A stretch of DNA of 47,146 nucleotides from NCBI GenBank assembly GCA_003165235.1, contig PLSV01000141.1, positions 92,926 through 140,071 of the forward strand, given 5' to 3'. This DNA comes from Syntrophobacteraceae bacterium. GTDB taxonomy: Bacteria > Desulfobacterota > Syntrophobacteria > Syntrophobacterales > Syntrophobacteraceae. Within the stretch, counting starts at the first letter, position 1. Each line of letters starts with the position of its first letter. Below, one piece after another: positions 16,498 through 24,996 of the stretch. Position numbers and translations under genes: made by a program. The notes beneath the pieces were generated by a model, which did no database searches, was not told the DNA's origin, and worked only from the letters and a program-made list of their open reading frames with translations.

Positions 16498-17385
16498 ATG
16501 CCTGCCAAACTGCTTAAAGGGGCCGAGGTGGCCAAGGAGATTCGGGCCGAACTCAAAACCGAGGTCCAACAGTTGCACGAAAAGCATGGGGCCGTGCCGG
16601 GACTGGTCACTATCCTGGTCGGCGAGAACCCTGCGTCTCAGAGTTATGTAAGGGCAAAGCAGACTACTGCTCACGAGTTGGGCTTTTACTCCGTTCAGGA
16701 CAGCCAGCCCGCCGACCTGGCCGAAGAGGCCCTGCTGAAGCTCATCGACAAGTATAACAAGGACCCGAAGATCGACGGAATACTGGTGCAGTTGCCCTTG
16801 CCCAAGCATATTAACGAAAACCGCGTTCTTCTGGCAATCGACCCTGGAAAGGATGTTGACGCTTTTCATCCGGTAAACGTTGGAAAACTGATGATAGGGG
16901 AGCCCGATTATCTGCCCTGCACCCCCGCCGGGATTCAGGAGCTGCTCGTGCGTTCCGGGACCCAGGTATCCGGCGCGGAAGTGGTGGTGGTCGGAAGGTC
17001 CAATATCGTCGGCAAACCGATTGCTATGATGCTAATGCAGAAGGCGCCGGGCGCCAACGCCACGGTGACCGTCACCCACACCCGCACGAAGGATGTGAAG
17101 GCGCACTGCCTGAGTGCGGACATCCTGGTTGTCGCCGCCGGGGTCGCGGAATATGTCAAGGGCGACTGGGTCAAGCCCGGGGCCGTCGTGATCGACGTGG
17201 GAGTGAACGAAGTGGGAAAAACCGCCGATGGCAAACGGCTTCTCAAGGGAGACGTGGAGTTCGAGGGCGCCTCTCAGAGGGCGAGCGCCATTACGCCGGT
17301 TCCCGGTGGAGTGGGTCCGATGACCATAACGATGCTTATGAAAAACACCGTGCGCGCTTGCAGGGTGCACAACAATCTCAAATAG
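16498..17385 (+). CDS. folD: Bifunctional methylene-THF dehydrogenase / methenyl-THF cyclohydrolase
   Basis: The 295-residue cytoplasmic enzyme interconverts 10-formyl-, methenyl- and methylene-THF using NADP(H). Visible marks are SYVRAKQTTAHELG with the catalytic Tyr-x3-Lys pair, VQLPLPKH, the CTPAGI loop, the Rossmann motif VVVGRSNIVGKPIA, IDVGVN, and the C-terminal PVPGGVGPMT. The ATG at 16498 has GGGAGA upstream. It follows fhs in the same direction and ends before a strong terminator, so the two form a C1-folate operon. Confidence 0.95.
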   Translation: MPAKLLKGAEVAKEIRAELKTEVQQLHEKHGAVPGLVTILVGENPASQSYVRAKQTTAHELGFYSVQDSQPADLAEEALLKLIDKYNKDPKIDGILVQLPLPKHINENRVLLAIDPGKDVDAFHPVNVGKLMIGEPDYLPCTPAGIQELLVRSGTQVSGAEVVVVGRSNIVGKPIAMMLMQKAPGANATVTVTHTRTKDVKAHCLSADILVVAAGVAEYVKGDWVKPGAVVIDVGVNEVGKTADGKRLLKGDVEFEGASQRASAITPVPGGVGPMTITMLMKNTVRACRVHNNLK

Positions 17386-17697
17386 ATCTGAGCAAGGTTG
17401 GGGGGTGAGTTGGTTCTGCCCGGCGGCATGTACAAGGGCCGAACCAACGCCCGGCCATAAAATGAGCGGCCGAACCCGGTTAATTCTCCGGGTTCGGCCG
17501 TTTTTTATCAGCCCTGCCTGCCTTTTCATACACTCACAGTTTAGCAACCGCGTAAGGTGGCAAGATATCTCCGAGATACTCGCCCCCACCTCCGCCATTC
17601 TTCAAAAGAAACCGGGATTTGCTCCGGAAATGGCATATTGGGCATGAAGGTGTTATAGAAGAAATTTTGAAATCGTTCGAATCGGGGGGGCAGGAGG
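17386..17697. other. Intergenic region between folD and the ClC gene
   Basis: This 312-base stretch contains the fhs-folD terminator (17467-17506) and must hold the promoter of the ClC gene. I see no further gene. A GTTCGAATC at about 17676 resembles a tRNA T-loop, but no cloverleaf can be built around it. Confidence 0.5.
17467..17506 (+). terminator. Intrinsic terminator of the fhs-folD operon
   Basis: A perfect 13-bp stem (CGGCCGAACCCGG / CCGGGTTCGGCCG) with an 8-base loop is followed by six T residues. It lies about 80 bases after the folD stop. Confidence 0.95.
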
Positions 17698-19542
17698 TTG
17701 GAAACAGGAAATCAGGCCTCAGGCAAAAGAGGGGTGGATTGGATTGCCCCGGTAAAGTGGGTCCCTGCTCTCTCTAAAACACTTGGGAAACACAAATTCT
17801 TCCGCTGGCTTGTTTATGGCGCCTTAGTCGGAGCCTTGAGCGGGCTCATGGCCTGCATCATCTTTTTTCTCCTGGAATGGACTAAATTTTTTGCCCTGGA
17901 GTATCTTGCCGGTTATGCAGTGGCAAAACCGGCAGGAGAACATCTCGTCCCCTTCGCGGCCACAACCTCTCTCCACCTATGGCTGCTGGTTTTACTTCCC
18001 GCAATCGGAGGGCTTCTTTCAGGTCTGATTGTCTATACCTGGGCCCCTGAAGCGGAAGGGCATGGGACCGATGCTTTCATCGACGCCTTTCACAATAAGC
18101 AAGGGTTCGTTCGGGCGCGAGTTCCCTTTATCAAGGGAATTGCTTCCGTAATTACTCTTGCAACCGGGGGAAGCGCCGGGCGGGAAGGCCCTATAGCACA
18201 AGTTGGATCGGGCATAGGTTCGGGGCTTGCGCGTATCTTCAAGCTGAATATCCGGGAAAGAAGGCTAATGCTTCTAGCCGGGTGCGCCGGAGGGTTGGGC
18301 GCTATTTTCCGTGCTCCTTTAGGAGGCGCGCTGACCGCTGTAGAAGTTCTTTATCGTGAGGACCTCGAAGCCGAGGGAGTTGTCCTCTGCATCATTTCAT
18401 CTTCGGTTTCATACGCGATCTTTACAGGCATTTTTGGCCACCAGCCCATATTCGCGATTCCCTCCATCCAGTTTTCCAGCGCCCTGGAGCTGCTTCTTTA
18501 TGCAATTCTGGGGTTGGTTTGCGTTCCTTTCGGGTACCTGTACGTGAAGACCTTTTATGGTCTAAGAGACCGCTTCTTCCGAAAGCTCCGCATCAGGCGC
18601 GCACTGATTCCAGCAATCGGGGGTTTGCTGGTTGGACTCACAGCGCTTTGGCAACCCCAGATCCTGAGCGGGGGCTATGGAACTATTCAGAAAGCCCTGA
18701 TGGGTGAACTCCCGGTAATGCTCATGTTCACCCTGGCTTTTCTTAAGATTGCCGCAACCTCTTTCACCATATCATCCGGAGGAAGTGGAGGGGTTTTTGG
18801 GCCGTCCCTTTTCATAGGCGCCATGCTGGGAGGGGCAGTAGGGCAGTGGGCGCACGTGTGGTTTCCCTGGATTGTGAGTTCTCCCGGCGCATTCGCCCTC
18901 GTCGGCATGGCCGCATTTTTCGCCGGTGTTGCAAAGGCGCCAATCGGGGCCCTTCTCATGGTCTGCGAAATGACCGGCGGATATCAGCTAATTGTGCCGA
19001 TCATGTTCACCTCGGTTGTGGCGATTTTACTCTCCCAGCGATGGAGCCTATACGAAAAACAGGTCCTGAACAAATTCCACTCTCCGGCACATCGATCCGA
19101 TCGGGTAATAAATATTCTGCAAGACTTATCGGTGAAAGACGTCTATCGCCAGGATGCTCCCCTCACCATTCTCCCGGAAGACATGACCTTTAGTCAACTG
19201 AGGCGACTAATCACCAATACACGCGAGTCCTTCTTCCCGGTCGTTGATGATGATTTCCATCTTATAGGAATTTTGTCATTGCCGGAGATCAGGACGGTGA
19301 TATTTGAAGAATCGGTTCTGGACCTGCTGGTTCTGCGGGATCTGGTTTTGCCGCCGGTAAGCGTGGCGCCGGATGACAGCCTCACCGAGGCCCTTCTCAA
19401 ATTCCTGGAAACCGGGTTTGGACGAATTCCGATAGAGGACAAAGAGATTGGAGTTATCGGCATGCTGGGCGTGGAAGAGATCCTCGCCCGTTATCAGTTG
19501 GAGCTTCAAAAGTTGCAAAAGCACGAAACTTACCCGGAGTAG
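17698..19542 (+). CDS. ClC-family chloride channel with C-terminal CBS pair
   Basis: The 614-residue membrane protein has the ClC fold followed by two CBS domains (about 480-600), which sense adenine nucleotides in this family. The anion-path motif GSAGREGPIAQ carries the external gating glutamate; SGGSGGVFGPSLFIGAMLGG is the GxFxP element. In PLGGALTAVEVLY the position that aligns with the internal proton glutamate of the E. coli antiporter (E203) is valine, as in true channels. This suggests passive Cl- flow, not Cl-/H+ exchange. The start is unclear: TTG 17698 directly abuts AGGAGG, and a GTG at 17734 is the alternative. The downstream kinase gene is convergent. Confidence 0.87.
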   Translation: METGNQASGKRGVDWIAPVKWVPALSKTLGKHKFFRWLVYGALVGALSGLMACIIFFLLEWTKFFALEYLAGYAVAKPAGEHLVPFAATTSLHLWLLVLLPAIGGLLSGLIVYTWAPEAEGHGTDAFIDAFHNKQGFVRARVPFIKGIASVITLATGGSAGREGPIAQVGSGIGSGLARIFKLNIRERRLMLLAGCAGGLGAIFRAPLGGALTAVEVLYREDLEAEGVVLCIISSSVSYAIFTGIFGHQPIFAIPSIQFSSALELLLYAILGLVCVPFGYLYVKTFYGLRDRFFRKLRIRRALIPAIGGLLVGLTALWQPQILSGGYGTIQKALMGELPVMLMFTLAFLKIAATSFTISSGGSGGVFGPSLFIGAMLGGAVGQWAHVWFPWIVSSPGAFALVGMAAFFAGVAKAPIGALLMVCEMTGGYQLIVPIMFTSVVAILLSQRWSLYEKQVLNKFHSPAHRSDRVINILQDLSVKDVYRQDAPLTILPEDMTFSQLRRLITNTRESFFPVVDDDFHLIGILSLPEIRTVIFEESVLDLLVLRDLVLPPVSVAPDDSLTEALLKFLETGFGRIPIEDKEIGVIGMLGVEEILARYQLELQKLQKHETYPE

Positions 19543-19606
19543 CTGGAGTATATCTTGAGGAACCCCAGCTTGCAGCGGGATACCGTTATAGACACCTTTA
19601 AACTGT

Positions 19607-22453
19607 TCAAAAGCTGTGCGGACAAATGGGCCTTAAGTAAGAGGGCAGGTCCTTCGAAATGGATACGCAGAAAGTGATTCCCTTTTTGCCTGTCGGTTCC
19701 ACCCACACCCTGCCGCCATGTTGTTCGGCTATTTCTTTTACTATGGTAAGGCCCAGGCCTGCCCCTTCGACACCCCTGGATGTTTCGTCGCGTTGAAACA
19801 GCCCAAAAATCTTTTCGGAATCGGCCTCTTTAAGTCCCTTGCCATTGTCGTTTACTGAGAAAATGTGGAGGCTTTCCGAGTCTTCGTATCCGATCGAGAT
19901 CCTGGTCAGGCTCTCTCCGCCGTATTTCAGCGCGTTATCAATTAAATTCCTGAAGATTCTAAGGATCGAAAGCCTATCGGCCTCGATCTTCACTTCAGAC
20001 TCAGGCGCAACCCAATCTATCCGGCGGAGGCTGAGCTGCGCTGAGAATTCGTCCTTTAGCATCATGAGAATCTCTGTGACGTTTATCGTTTCAATCAGCG
20101 GAGCAGCCTCTTTAGTCGCTATGTAGATATTGATCTTTTCAACGAGGGCTGCAATATGCTCCGATACCTTCAGGATCTGATCACAATAGGTCCTGCCCTT
20201 TTCGTCGAGAACATGCCTGGCGTGTTTGCTCAGTCGCTTTGTCAGTCCATAAATGCCGATAGCCGGACTTTTAAGATCGTGAGCGACCGAATAGGCAAAG
20301 ATTTTGAACTTTTCCGAGGCGCCTTTTAATGCCTCTTCCGCCCGCTTGCGCTCTTCCACTTCACGAGTGAGTTGTTCATTTGTTCTGGCCAATTCGGCTG
20401 TGCGCTCTTTGACCAAATCCTCGAGGTGATCGCGGTATTCGCTCAGCTCTCGTTCTGCCCGCTTACGTTTGGTGATGTCGAGCATTACTCCGACAAGCCC
20501 CGCAACCTTGCCGTCCAGATCCGTGAAGGCGCCTTTAGTGAATAAGACATCATGGCGGTTGCCGTCCGCATACTGGACACAGGTCTCGTATTGTTGGACT
20601 CCCGTCTCCCGGAACAGGATGAGGTCCGCTTCACGGTATACGTCCGCCAGATCCCTTGGGGCAACCTCATAAACGGTTTTCCCAATGAGATCAGCCTTAC
20701 ACAAACCTATGTATGATTCGAAAGAGGAGTTACATCCCAGGTACCTGTCTTCGGTATCTTTATAGAAAATCGGGCTTGGAATGGTGTCAATCAGCGTCTG
20801 CTGAAAGCTAATCTGTCGCCTTATAGCCTCTTCAACACGTATGCGCTCAGTGATGTCTCTGACCACACCGCACAGGACTCTCTGTCCGGGCAGATCGAAG
20901 GTGCTGCAAGATATTTCCACTGGGAAGACTGCGCCATCCTTTTTCCTGTGATAACGAAGCGGCACTTTCGTTCGTATGCCGGCCAGCGTTTCAATTATAG
21001 ATTCCTCTGACAGATCGGGTTCTGCGGTGATCTCTGAATGTTTCAGTCCGAGAAACTCGTCACGCGTATAGCCGTAGAGGTTTAAGGCGCTCTCATTGAC
21101 GTCCAGTAACTGGCGTCTGTCGGCATCAAAAAGGAGAATGGCGTCTGATACGGTCGCGAAGAGTTGCCGATACTTCTCCTCGCTCTGCGTGACTGTTTCC
21201 TCAGCTTGCTTGCGATCCGAGATATCACGGATAGACTGGATAGCGCCGATTATATTCCCGCCCCGGTCAAAAAGCGGCGCCGCTGTTGACCACAGGTACG
21301 CGCCTTTTCCCTGGTAAGCTCCAGGAACGAACACCTCCCCATAAATCGTATTTCCTATCCTTTTGACGAAGTCGTATCTCTTCTCGATTTCAGGTTCCTC
21401 AGCCATCACAAGATCGACAAGCATTGGTGTTTTTTCACCATAAAACGGAACAGCATAAGCGTAGTCGCTTTTCCCGAGGATGTTCCTTTTCTCGACCCCG
21501 GTCATTTCTTCCATGGCTCGGTTCCAGGATATGACCTTTTTATCCCGGTCGATGACCAGTGTGGCGTCGGGCAGAAATTCTATGATGTCCTGGAGTTCCC
21601 GGTGAGCTGTCTGATGAGCCGTCTCGGCATCTTTGCGCTCGGTTATGTCCCGTATCACGCCAACTATGAATTTATTTCGGGCCTTATCCCTGTACAGGGT
21701 CTTTTTTGTGATGATGGTGCGGGTTAGCCCATTTCCATCCGTTATCTGCTCCTCGTTTTCGTTTTCTTCTCCGGTTTCAAAAACGGCATCATCCTTTTCC
21801 CAGAAGACATCGACTTGCTCTTCCGGGAAAAAATCGCAATCAGTTCTGCCGAGGATTTCCTCACGTTTCCTTCCTGCAAGCATACACTCGGCGTCGTTGA
21901 CCAGGATCAAACGGTGTTGTCTGTCCTTTACGAATATCGGATCGCTGATGGAGTTGACTATCTTGCCAAGAAACTCCCTTGATTCCCCCAACGCTTCCTC
22001 TGCCTGCCTCTGCGCGGTAATATCCTCAAAAAGACCCACCGCTCCCCAAAATGCGCCATCCTCTGAGTTTATCCGGCTGTACACAGCTCTGACCGGCGTG
22101 ACTTTATTCCCGCATACGGACAGGTAATCTCCTTCGAAATAGAAAGGCCCTCCCGAGGGGCCGGCAATAACAGCGGCCCTCATCTCCTCATCACGCAAAG
22201 ACGCGGACATATTGAATCCGATGAGTCTTTCCCTTGCCGCGCCGGCGATTTCGAGAAAACGCTCGTTGCAGTCTATGACCAGACCGTCACAGTCGAAATG
22301 AACGATTCCCAGTGGAGAATAATTAAAAATCATTCGGTATCGTTTTTCGCTTTTCCGGAGAACTTCGTCCGACTGCTTGCGCATGAGCGCTTCTTTTTCC
22401 AATTCGTGAACTTTTCTCTCCAGTTCTTCGTAGCTAGGTTTACGACTCACCAC
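19607..22453 (-). CDS. Sensor histidine kinase with five PAS domains
   Basis: This 948-residue protein starts with a short coiled coil (YEELERKVHELEKEA), then five successive PAS/PAC units at about 38-155, 160-280, 285-410, 412-535 and 540-660. Several PAC ends are recognisable (VGVIRDITERK, GVVRDITER, VGVMLDITKRK). A coiled coil leads to a HisKA domain with the phospho-acceptor in SVAHDLKSP (His725). The HATPase domain has NLIDNALKYG (N box), NDNGKGL (G1) and GAGLGLTIV (G2). No transmembrane helix is seen, so the kinase is cytoplasmic. No receiver domain or response regulator is adjacent, so it is an orphan. PAS ligands cannot be read from the sequence. Confidence 0.92.
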   Translation of the reverse strand: MVSRKPSYEELERKVHELEKEALMRKQSDEVLRKSEKRYRMIFNYSPLGIVHFDCDGLVIDCNERFLEIAGAARERLIGFNMSASLRDEEMRAAVIAGPSGGPFYFEGDYLSVCGNKVTPVRAVYSRINSEDGAFWGAVGLFEDITAQRQAEEALGESREFLGKIVNSISDPIFVKDRQHRLILVNDAECMLAGRKREEILGRTDCDFFPEEQVDVFWEKDDAVFETGEENENEEQITDGNGLTRTIITKKTLYRDKARNKFIVGVIRDITERKDAETAHQTAHRELQDIIEFLPDATLVIDRDKKVISWNRAMEEMTGVEKRNILGKSDYAYAVPFYGEKTPMLVDLVMAEEPEIEKRYDFVKRIGNTIYGEVFVPGAYQGKGAYLWSTAAPLFDRGGNIIGAIQSIRDISDRKQAEETVTQSEEKYRQLFATVSDAILLFDADRRQLLDVNESALNLYGYTRDEFLGLKHSEITAEPDLSEESIIETLAGIRTKVPLRYHRKKDGAVFPVEISCSTFDLPGQRVLCGVVRDITERIRVEEAIRRQISFQQTLIDTIPSPIFYKDTEDRYLGCNSSFESYIGLCKADLIGKTVYEVAPRDLADVYREADLILFRETGVQQYETCVQYADGNRHDVLFTKGAFTDLDGKVAGLVGVMLDITKRKRAERELSEYRDHLEDLVKERTAELARTNEQLTREVEERKRAEEALKGASEKFKIFAYSVAHDLKSPAIGIYGLTKRLSKHARHVLDEKGRTYCDQILKVSEHIAALVEKINIYIATKEAAPLIETINVTEILMMLKDEFSAQLSLRRIDWVAPESEVKIEADRLSILRIFRNLIDNALKYGGESLTRISIGYEDSESLHIFSVNDNGKGLKEADSEKIFGLFQRDETSRGVEGAGLGLTIVKEIAEQHGGRVWVEPTGKKGITFCVSISKDLPSYLRPICPHSF

Positions 22454-22590
22454 TACCTGCTCCCTTTAATCCAAAATGGGACGCGTTCGCCCAGGCCTTG
22501 GTTGAGCCCACTTCAATCGCCAGCTCCAGTCGACTTGCATACTTTCCACACATGCTTGTTCCACCACTTTGAGATCATCTTCATGATAGG

Positions 22591-23268
22591 TTATCTCGCC
22601 GTTAACCCGGCGATCTTGACCGCCCCGCGATGATAGCCATCCGGGAACAGTCGTTCAAGGTCCTCTATCTCAAGCCGATTGGCCTCACAGGTTTCATAAA
22701 CGGTGGGTATCTTTCCGTTTTCCTCGTATTTTTTCCGCAAGTACCGAATGATCTCCCAGTGGTTGCCGGTAAGGCTCCCGGGCATTTTCATTTCCAGGTA
22801 TTTGAGCGCCGCATATTCCTCATCCCATTCAGAAGGGTCAACCAGGAAGCCTCTGACATCTACCCGATAAACCTTCTCCTCCAGGGATTTCCGTGCTGCG
22901 GCCTTTCGGTTTGGGAGCCATCCCTCGTGCGCCTGCTCTTCCTTGTATGTCAGCCCGGACAGCTTGCAGGCCCCTCTGAGATAGCCGGCTGCGAAAAGCC
23001 CCTTCAGGCCGGCAAGGCGCAGTTTGTGTGCCCTGCAAATTTCATAGACCAGCGGGCACTTTCCCGAATCCTGGAAGGTTTTGCGGATGTAGTGGATGAC
23101 CTCCCAGTGAGCAGGAGTCAATCCCCCATGGATTCCGGCCAGAGGCGCCATTGCCTCGGCAAAACCTTCATCCCACTCGTCGGGATTCACCAGGAATCCC
23201 TCTTCATCCAGCCGGTAAGTCTTCTCGCCGCAACGAAACGCCTCTGATTCGCAAGCCAAAGATCGCAT
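22591..23268 (-). CDS. Tandem DsrC/TusE-like protein (two fused domains)
   Basis: This 225-residue protein consists of two DsrC-like domains (about 15-108 and 130-225) that align with each other: each has Y-R-x-D-x-x-G-F-L-V-[ND]-P, E-W-D-E, a G-x-L-T-x-x-H-W-E-[VI]-I core, Y-[IL]-R-K, V-Y-E-x-C, and a final G-A-[CV]-K-[LI]-x-G-L. Classic DsrC carries trisulfide-forming cysteines in the GACK loop and next to the C terminus. Here domain 1 keeps the loop cysteine (Cys101), domain 2 has Val217 there, and neither has the terminal one. It therefore cannot be a normal sulfur carrier; a regulatory or sensor role is inferred. ATG 23268 has GGGAGA upstream; an in-frame extension to 23433 is not needed. 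An Rrf2 regulator gene lies upstream. Confidence 0.82.
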   Translation of the reverse strand: MRSLACESEAFRCGEKTYRLDEEGFLVNPDEWDEGFAEAMAPLAGIHGGLTPAHWEVIHYIRKTFQDSGKCPLVYEICRAHKLRLAGLKGLFAAGYLRGACKLSGLTYKEEQAHEGWLPNRKAAARKSLEEKVYRVDVRGFLVDPSEWDEEYAALKYLEMKMPGSLTGNHWEIIRYLRKKYEENGKIPTVYETCEANRLEIEDLERLFPDGYHRGAVKIAGLTAR

Positions 23269-23434
23269 ACTATTTCTCCCTTTCGAGTAGTCGATGCCGA
23301 ATCGGGATCGAATGGACATCGCAGATAACGGTTGCGGGGAAGGAAGAATTGAGACGCAACCGTGTAAGACCGCCTTCCCCATTGAGCAAAAGCCCGCCAT
23401 GACAAGCCGGGCCTCTTCGATGCCTGGCGACATG

Positions 23435-23884
23435 CTAAAGAGTCATTGTTTGCAATTCTACGGTTTCATTATCGGGAGAACTGCTGCATACATCGGCCAG
23501 CGTCGTATTCTCCATCTTAGCAGCAATGTAGTCCCGCACCTCCTTGAACAGGGCCAACAGTCCTCTTTCTTTCTCTATGGGGGTAGGCACATAGAAGTAT
23601 TTGCTGACCGATTCGGTAGGCGCCAAGGCGCCATCGAAAAGCCGGGTGATTTCGGCCAAAGAGATCCTGTCAGGCGATTTCGCCAAACGGAACCCTCCCT
23701 TCTTACCTTTCGAGCTGTTCAGATACTTGGCCAGTTTTAAGGTAAGAAGTATCTGCTCAAGAAATTTGGAGGGTATTTGCTGAGCTGCGGCGATGGTCTG
23801 TACTGAGATATATTCCTCGTCCCGGCGCCGCGCCAGGTAGACCAGGGCCAGCAAAGCGTATTCACTTCGGCATGTCAGCTTCAC
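23435..23884 (-). CDS. Rrf2-family transcriptional regulator
   Basis: The 149-residue protein has the winged-helix layout of Rrf2 proteins: MKLTCRSEYALLALVYLARR, then IAAAQQIPSKFLEQILLTL (recognition helix) and the wing GKKGGFRLAK. IscR/NsrR-type Fe-S sensors have three cysteines near residues 90-105; none is present here (only Cys5 and one far C-terminal Cys), so it is closer to the cluster-free CymR type. The family controls cysteine, sulfur and Fe-S metabolism. The GTG at 23884 was chosen because GAGG lies 5 bases upstream and the protein then begins MKL like most relatives; GTG 23890 is the alternative. It precedes the tandem DsrC gene on the same strand by 166 bases. Confidence 0.88.
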   Translation of the reverse strand: MKLTCRSEYALLALVYLARRRDEEYISVQTIAAAQQIPSKFLEQILLTLKLAKYLNSSKGKKGGFRLAKSPDRISLAEITRLFDGALAPTESVSKYFYVPTPIEKERGLLALFKEVRDYIAAKMENTTLADVCSSSPDNETVELQTMTL

Positions 23885-24299
23885 GTTCACCTCGATTCCT
23901 GCCAGTTTGATATTGCGTTCCGCGCGCCGCCAGGAGCGGGAGCAGCATCATGGTTTCGAATAATATGACTTATATAATATGATTAATAGGATTACAATCT
24001 ATTTTCCCATCTCCATAAGGCTGTATCGAGTCCCGGTTTCACATGGAGGTTATTGATGCTGCAAGAGGAGATGGGCTTTAATGCCCGGTTTTGAACCCTG
24101 TTTCCGGAGCGAATCGACAAAGAAAGAGTCCCTGCCTTTTTGCGCCAAATAGCGGCCACGTCAAAGCCAAAGTTGGATGTTTTTGCCTGCGATTCCTAAC
24201 AAGTGTGGTATTGTGATGTATCGTCATCTTTGGCAGGCGGGGCCTGTCGGGGAGGACCGGGAGTCCAACAGACGCTGAACGAAACCTTTGGAATTCGCC
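23885..24299. other. Divergent intergenic region, Rrf2 gene / methyltransferase gene
   Basis: This 415-base region holds the Rrf2 promoter and repeats near 23961-23997. The half toward the methyltransferase gene shows no gene or clear promoter. Confidence 0.4.
23969..23997 (-). promoter_or_regulatory. Promoter of the Rrf2 gene with AT-rich direct repeats
   Basis: On the minus strand TTGTAA (complement of 23992-23997) and TATAAG (complement of 23969-23974) are spaced by 17 bases. Two copies of TAATATGA (23961-23968 and 23975-23982), 14 bases apart, cover the -10 region. They could be an autoregulatory operator for Rrf2. Confidence 0.5.
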
Positions 24300-24959
24300 A
24301 TGACTGACCGCCTCACACCAGAACAAATCGAAGAGATAAACAAACTGCAGAAAGAGTACTTCAACGACAAGGTGGACCTCTTTGAAGCTCCCTTCCCGAA
24401 AGGGGCGCTGGAGAGACTGAGAATCACCGTAAGAGCAAGCGGCCTTCGATCGGGCGAAAGGGTCCTGGATGTGGGAACCGGGACCGGGGTTCTCATCACC
24501 TTTATTCTAAAGTATGGGCCTTCCGAGATCCATGCCTGCGATCTGTCAGAAAACATGCTTGAGCGGGTAAAGGAAAAATTCCCACAGGTCATAGTCCACC
24601 TGTGTGACATCAGGGACCTGCCGCTTCCGAACGACAGCCTGGACGTAGTCTTCATCAACGCTTGCTTTTCCAATATAATGGATAAAGCAAAAAGTCTGGA
24701 TAACCTCTACCGGTTACTGCGACAACAAGGCAGATTGGTTATCAGTCATCCTCTGGGCAGGAACTTCATCGTCGAACTAAAGAAACACGCGCCCTTTCAC
24801 CTGGATACGCTGCCTGATGAAGAGGGCGCGAGAGGATTGCTTGAGCGACATGGCTTTGAGGTCATAAAGTTTAGAGACGATCCCGAGTTTTACCTCGTTG
24901 TGGCGAAAACAACGAAGCCGGATGCGCCTTCGGCATCCAACCACGAAGACTTGACATGA
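24300..24959 (+). CDS. Class I SAM-dependent methyltransferase (UbiE/Methyltransf_11-like)
   Basis: The 219-residue protein has the Rossmann methyltransferase motifs VLDVGTGTGVL (motif I, about residue 55), HACDLSENML (motif II), and LPLPNDSLDVVF (motif IV); RLLRQQGRLVISHPLG follows as in the UbiE-like group. Substrate unknown. The ATG at 24300 is the best start, though its ribosome binding site is weak. The next gene, a TIM-barrel protein, follows after 37 bases in the same direction, so the two likely act together. Confidence 0.82.
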   Translation: MTDRLTPEQIEEINKLQKEYFNDKVDLFEAPFPKGALERLRITVRASGLRSGERVLDVGTGTGVLITFILKYGPSEIHACDLSENMLERVKEKFPQVIVHLCDIRDLPLPNDSLDVVFINACFSNIMDKAKSLDNLYRLLRQQGRLVISHPLGRNFIVELKKHAPFHLDTLPDEEGARGLLERHGFEVIKFRDDPEFYLVVAKTTKPDAPSASNHEDLT

Positions 24960-24996
24960 CTTTACGGGAATCAAGGGAAATAGAGTCACTTAAACG

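Noticed and set aside
17660-17697. tRNA-like GTTCGAATC segment
   Set aside because: No acceptor stem, D-arm or anticodon arm can be formed around it, and no CCA-compatible end fits.
23269-23433. N-terminal extension of the tandem DsrC protein
   Set aside because: An in-frame upstream start exists, but the extra 55 residues match nothing, and the ATG at 23268 has a strong GGGAGA site.
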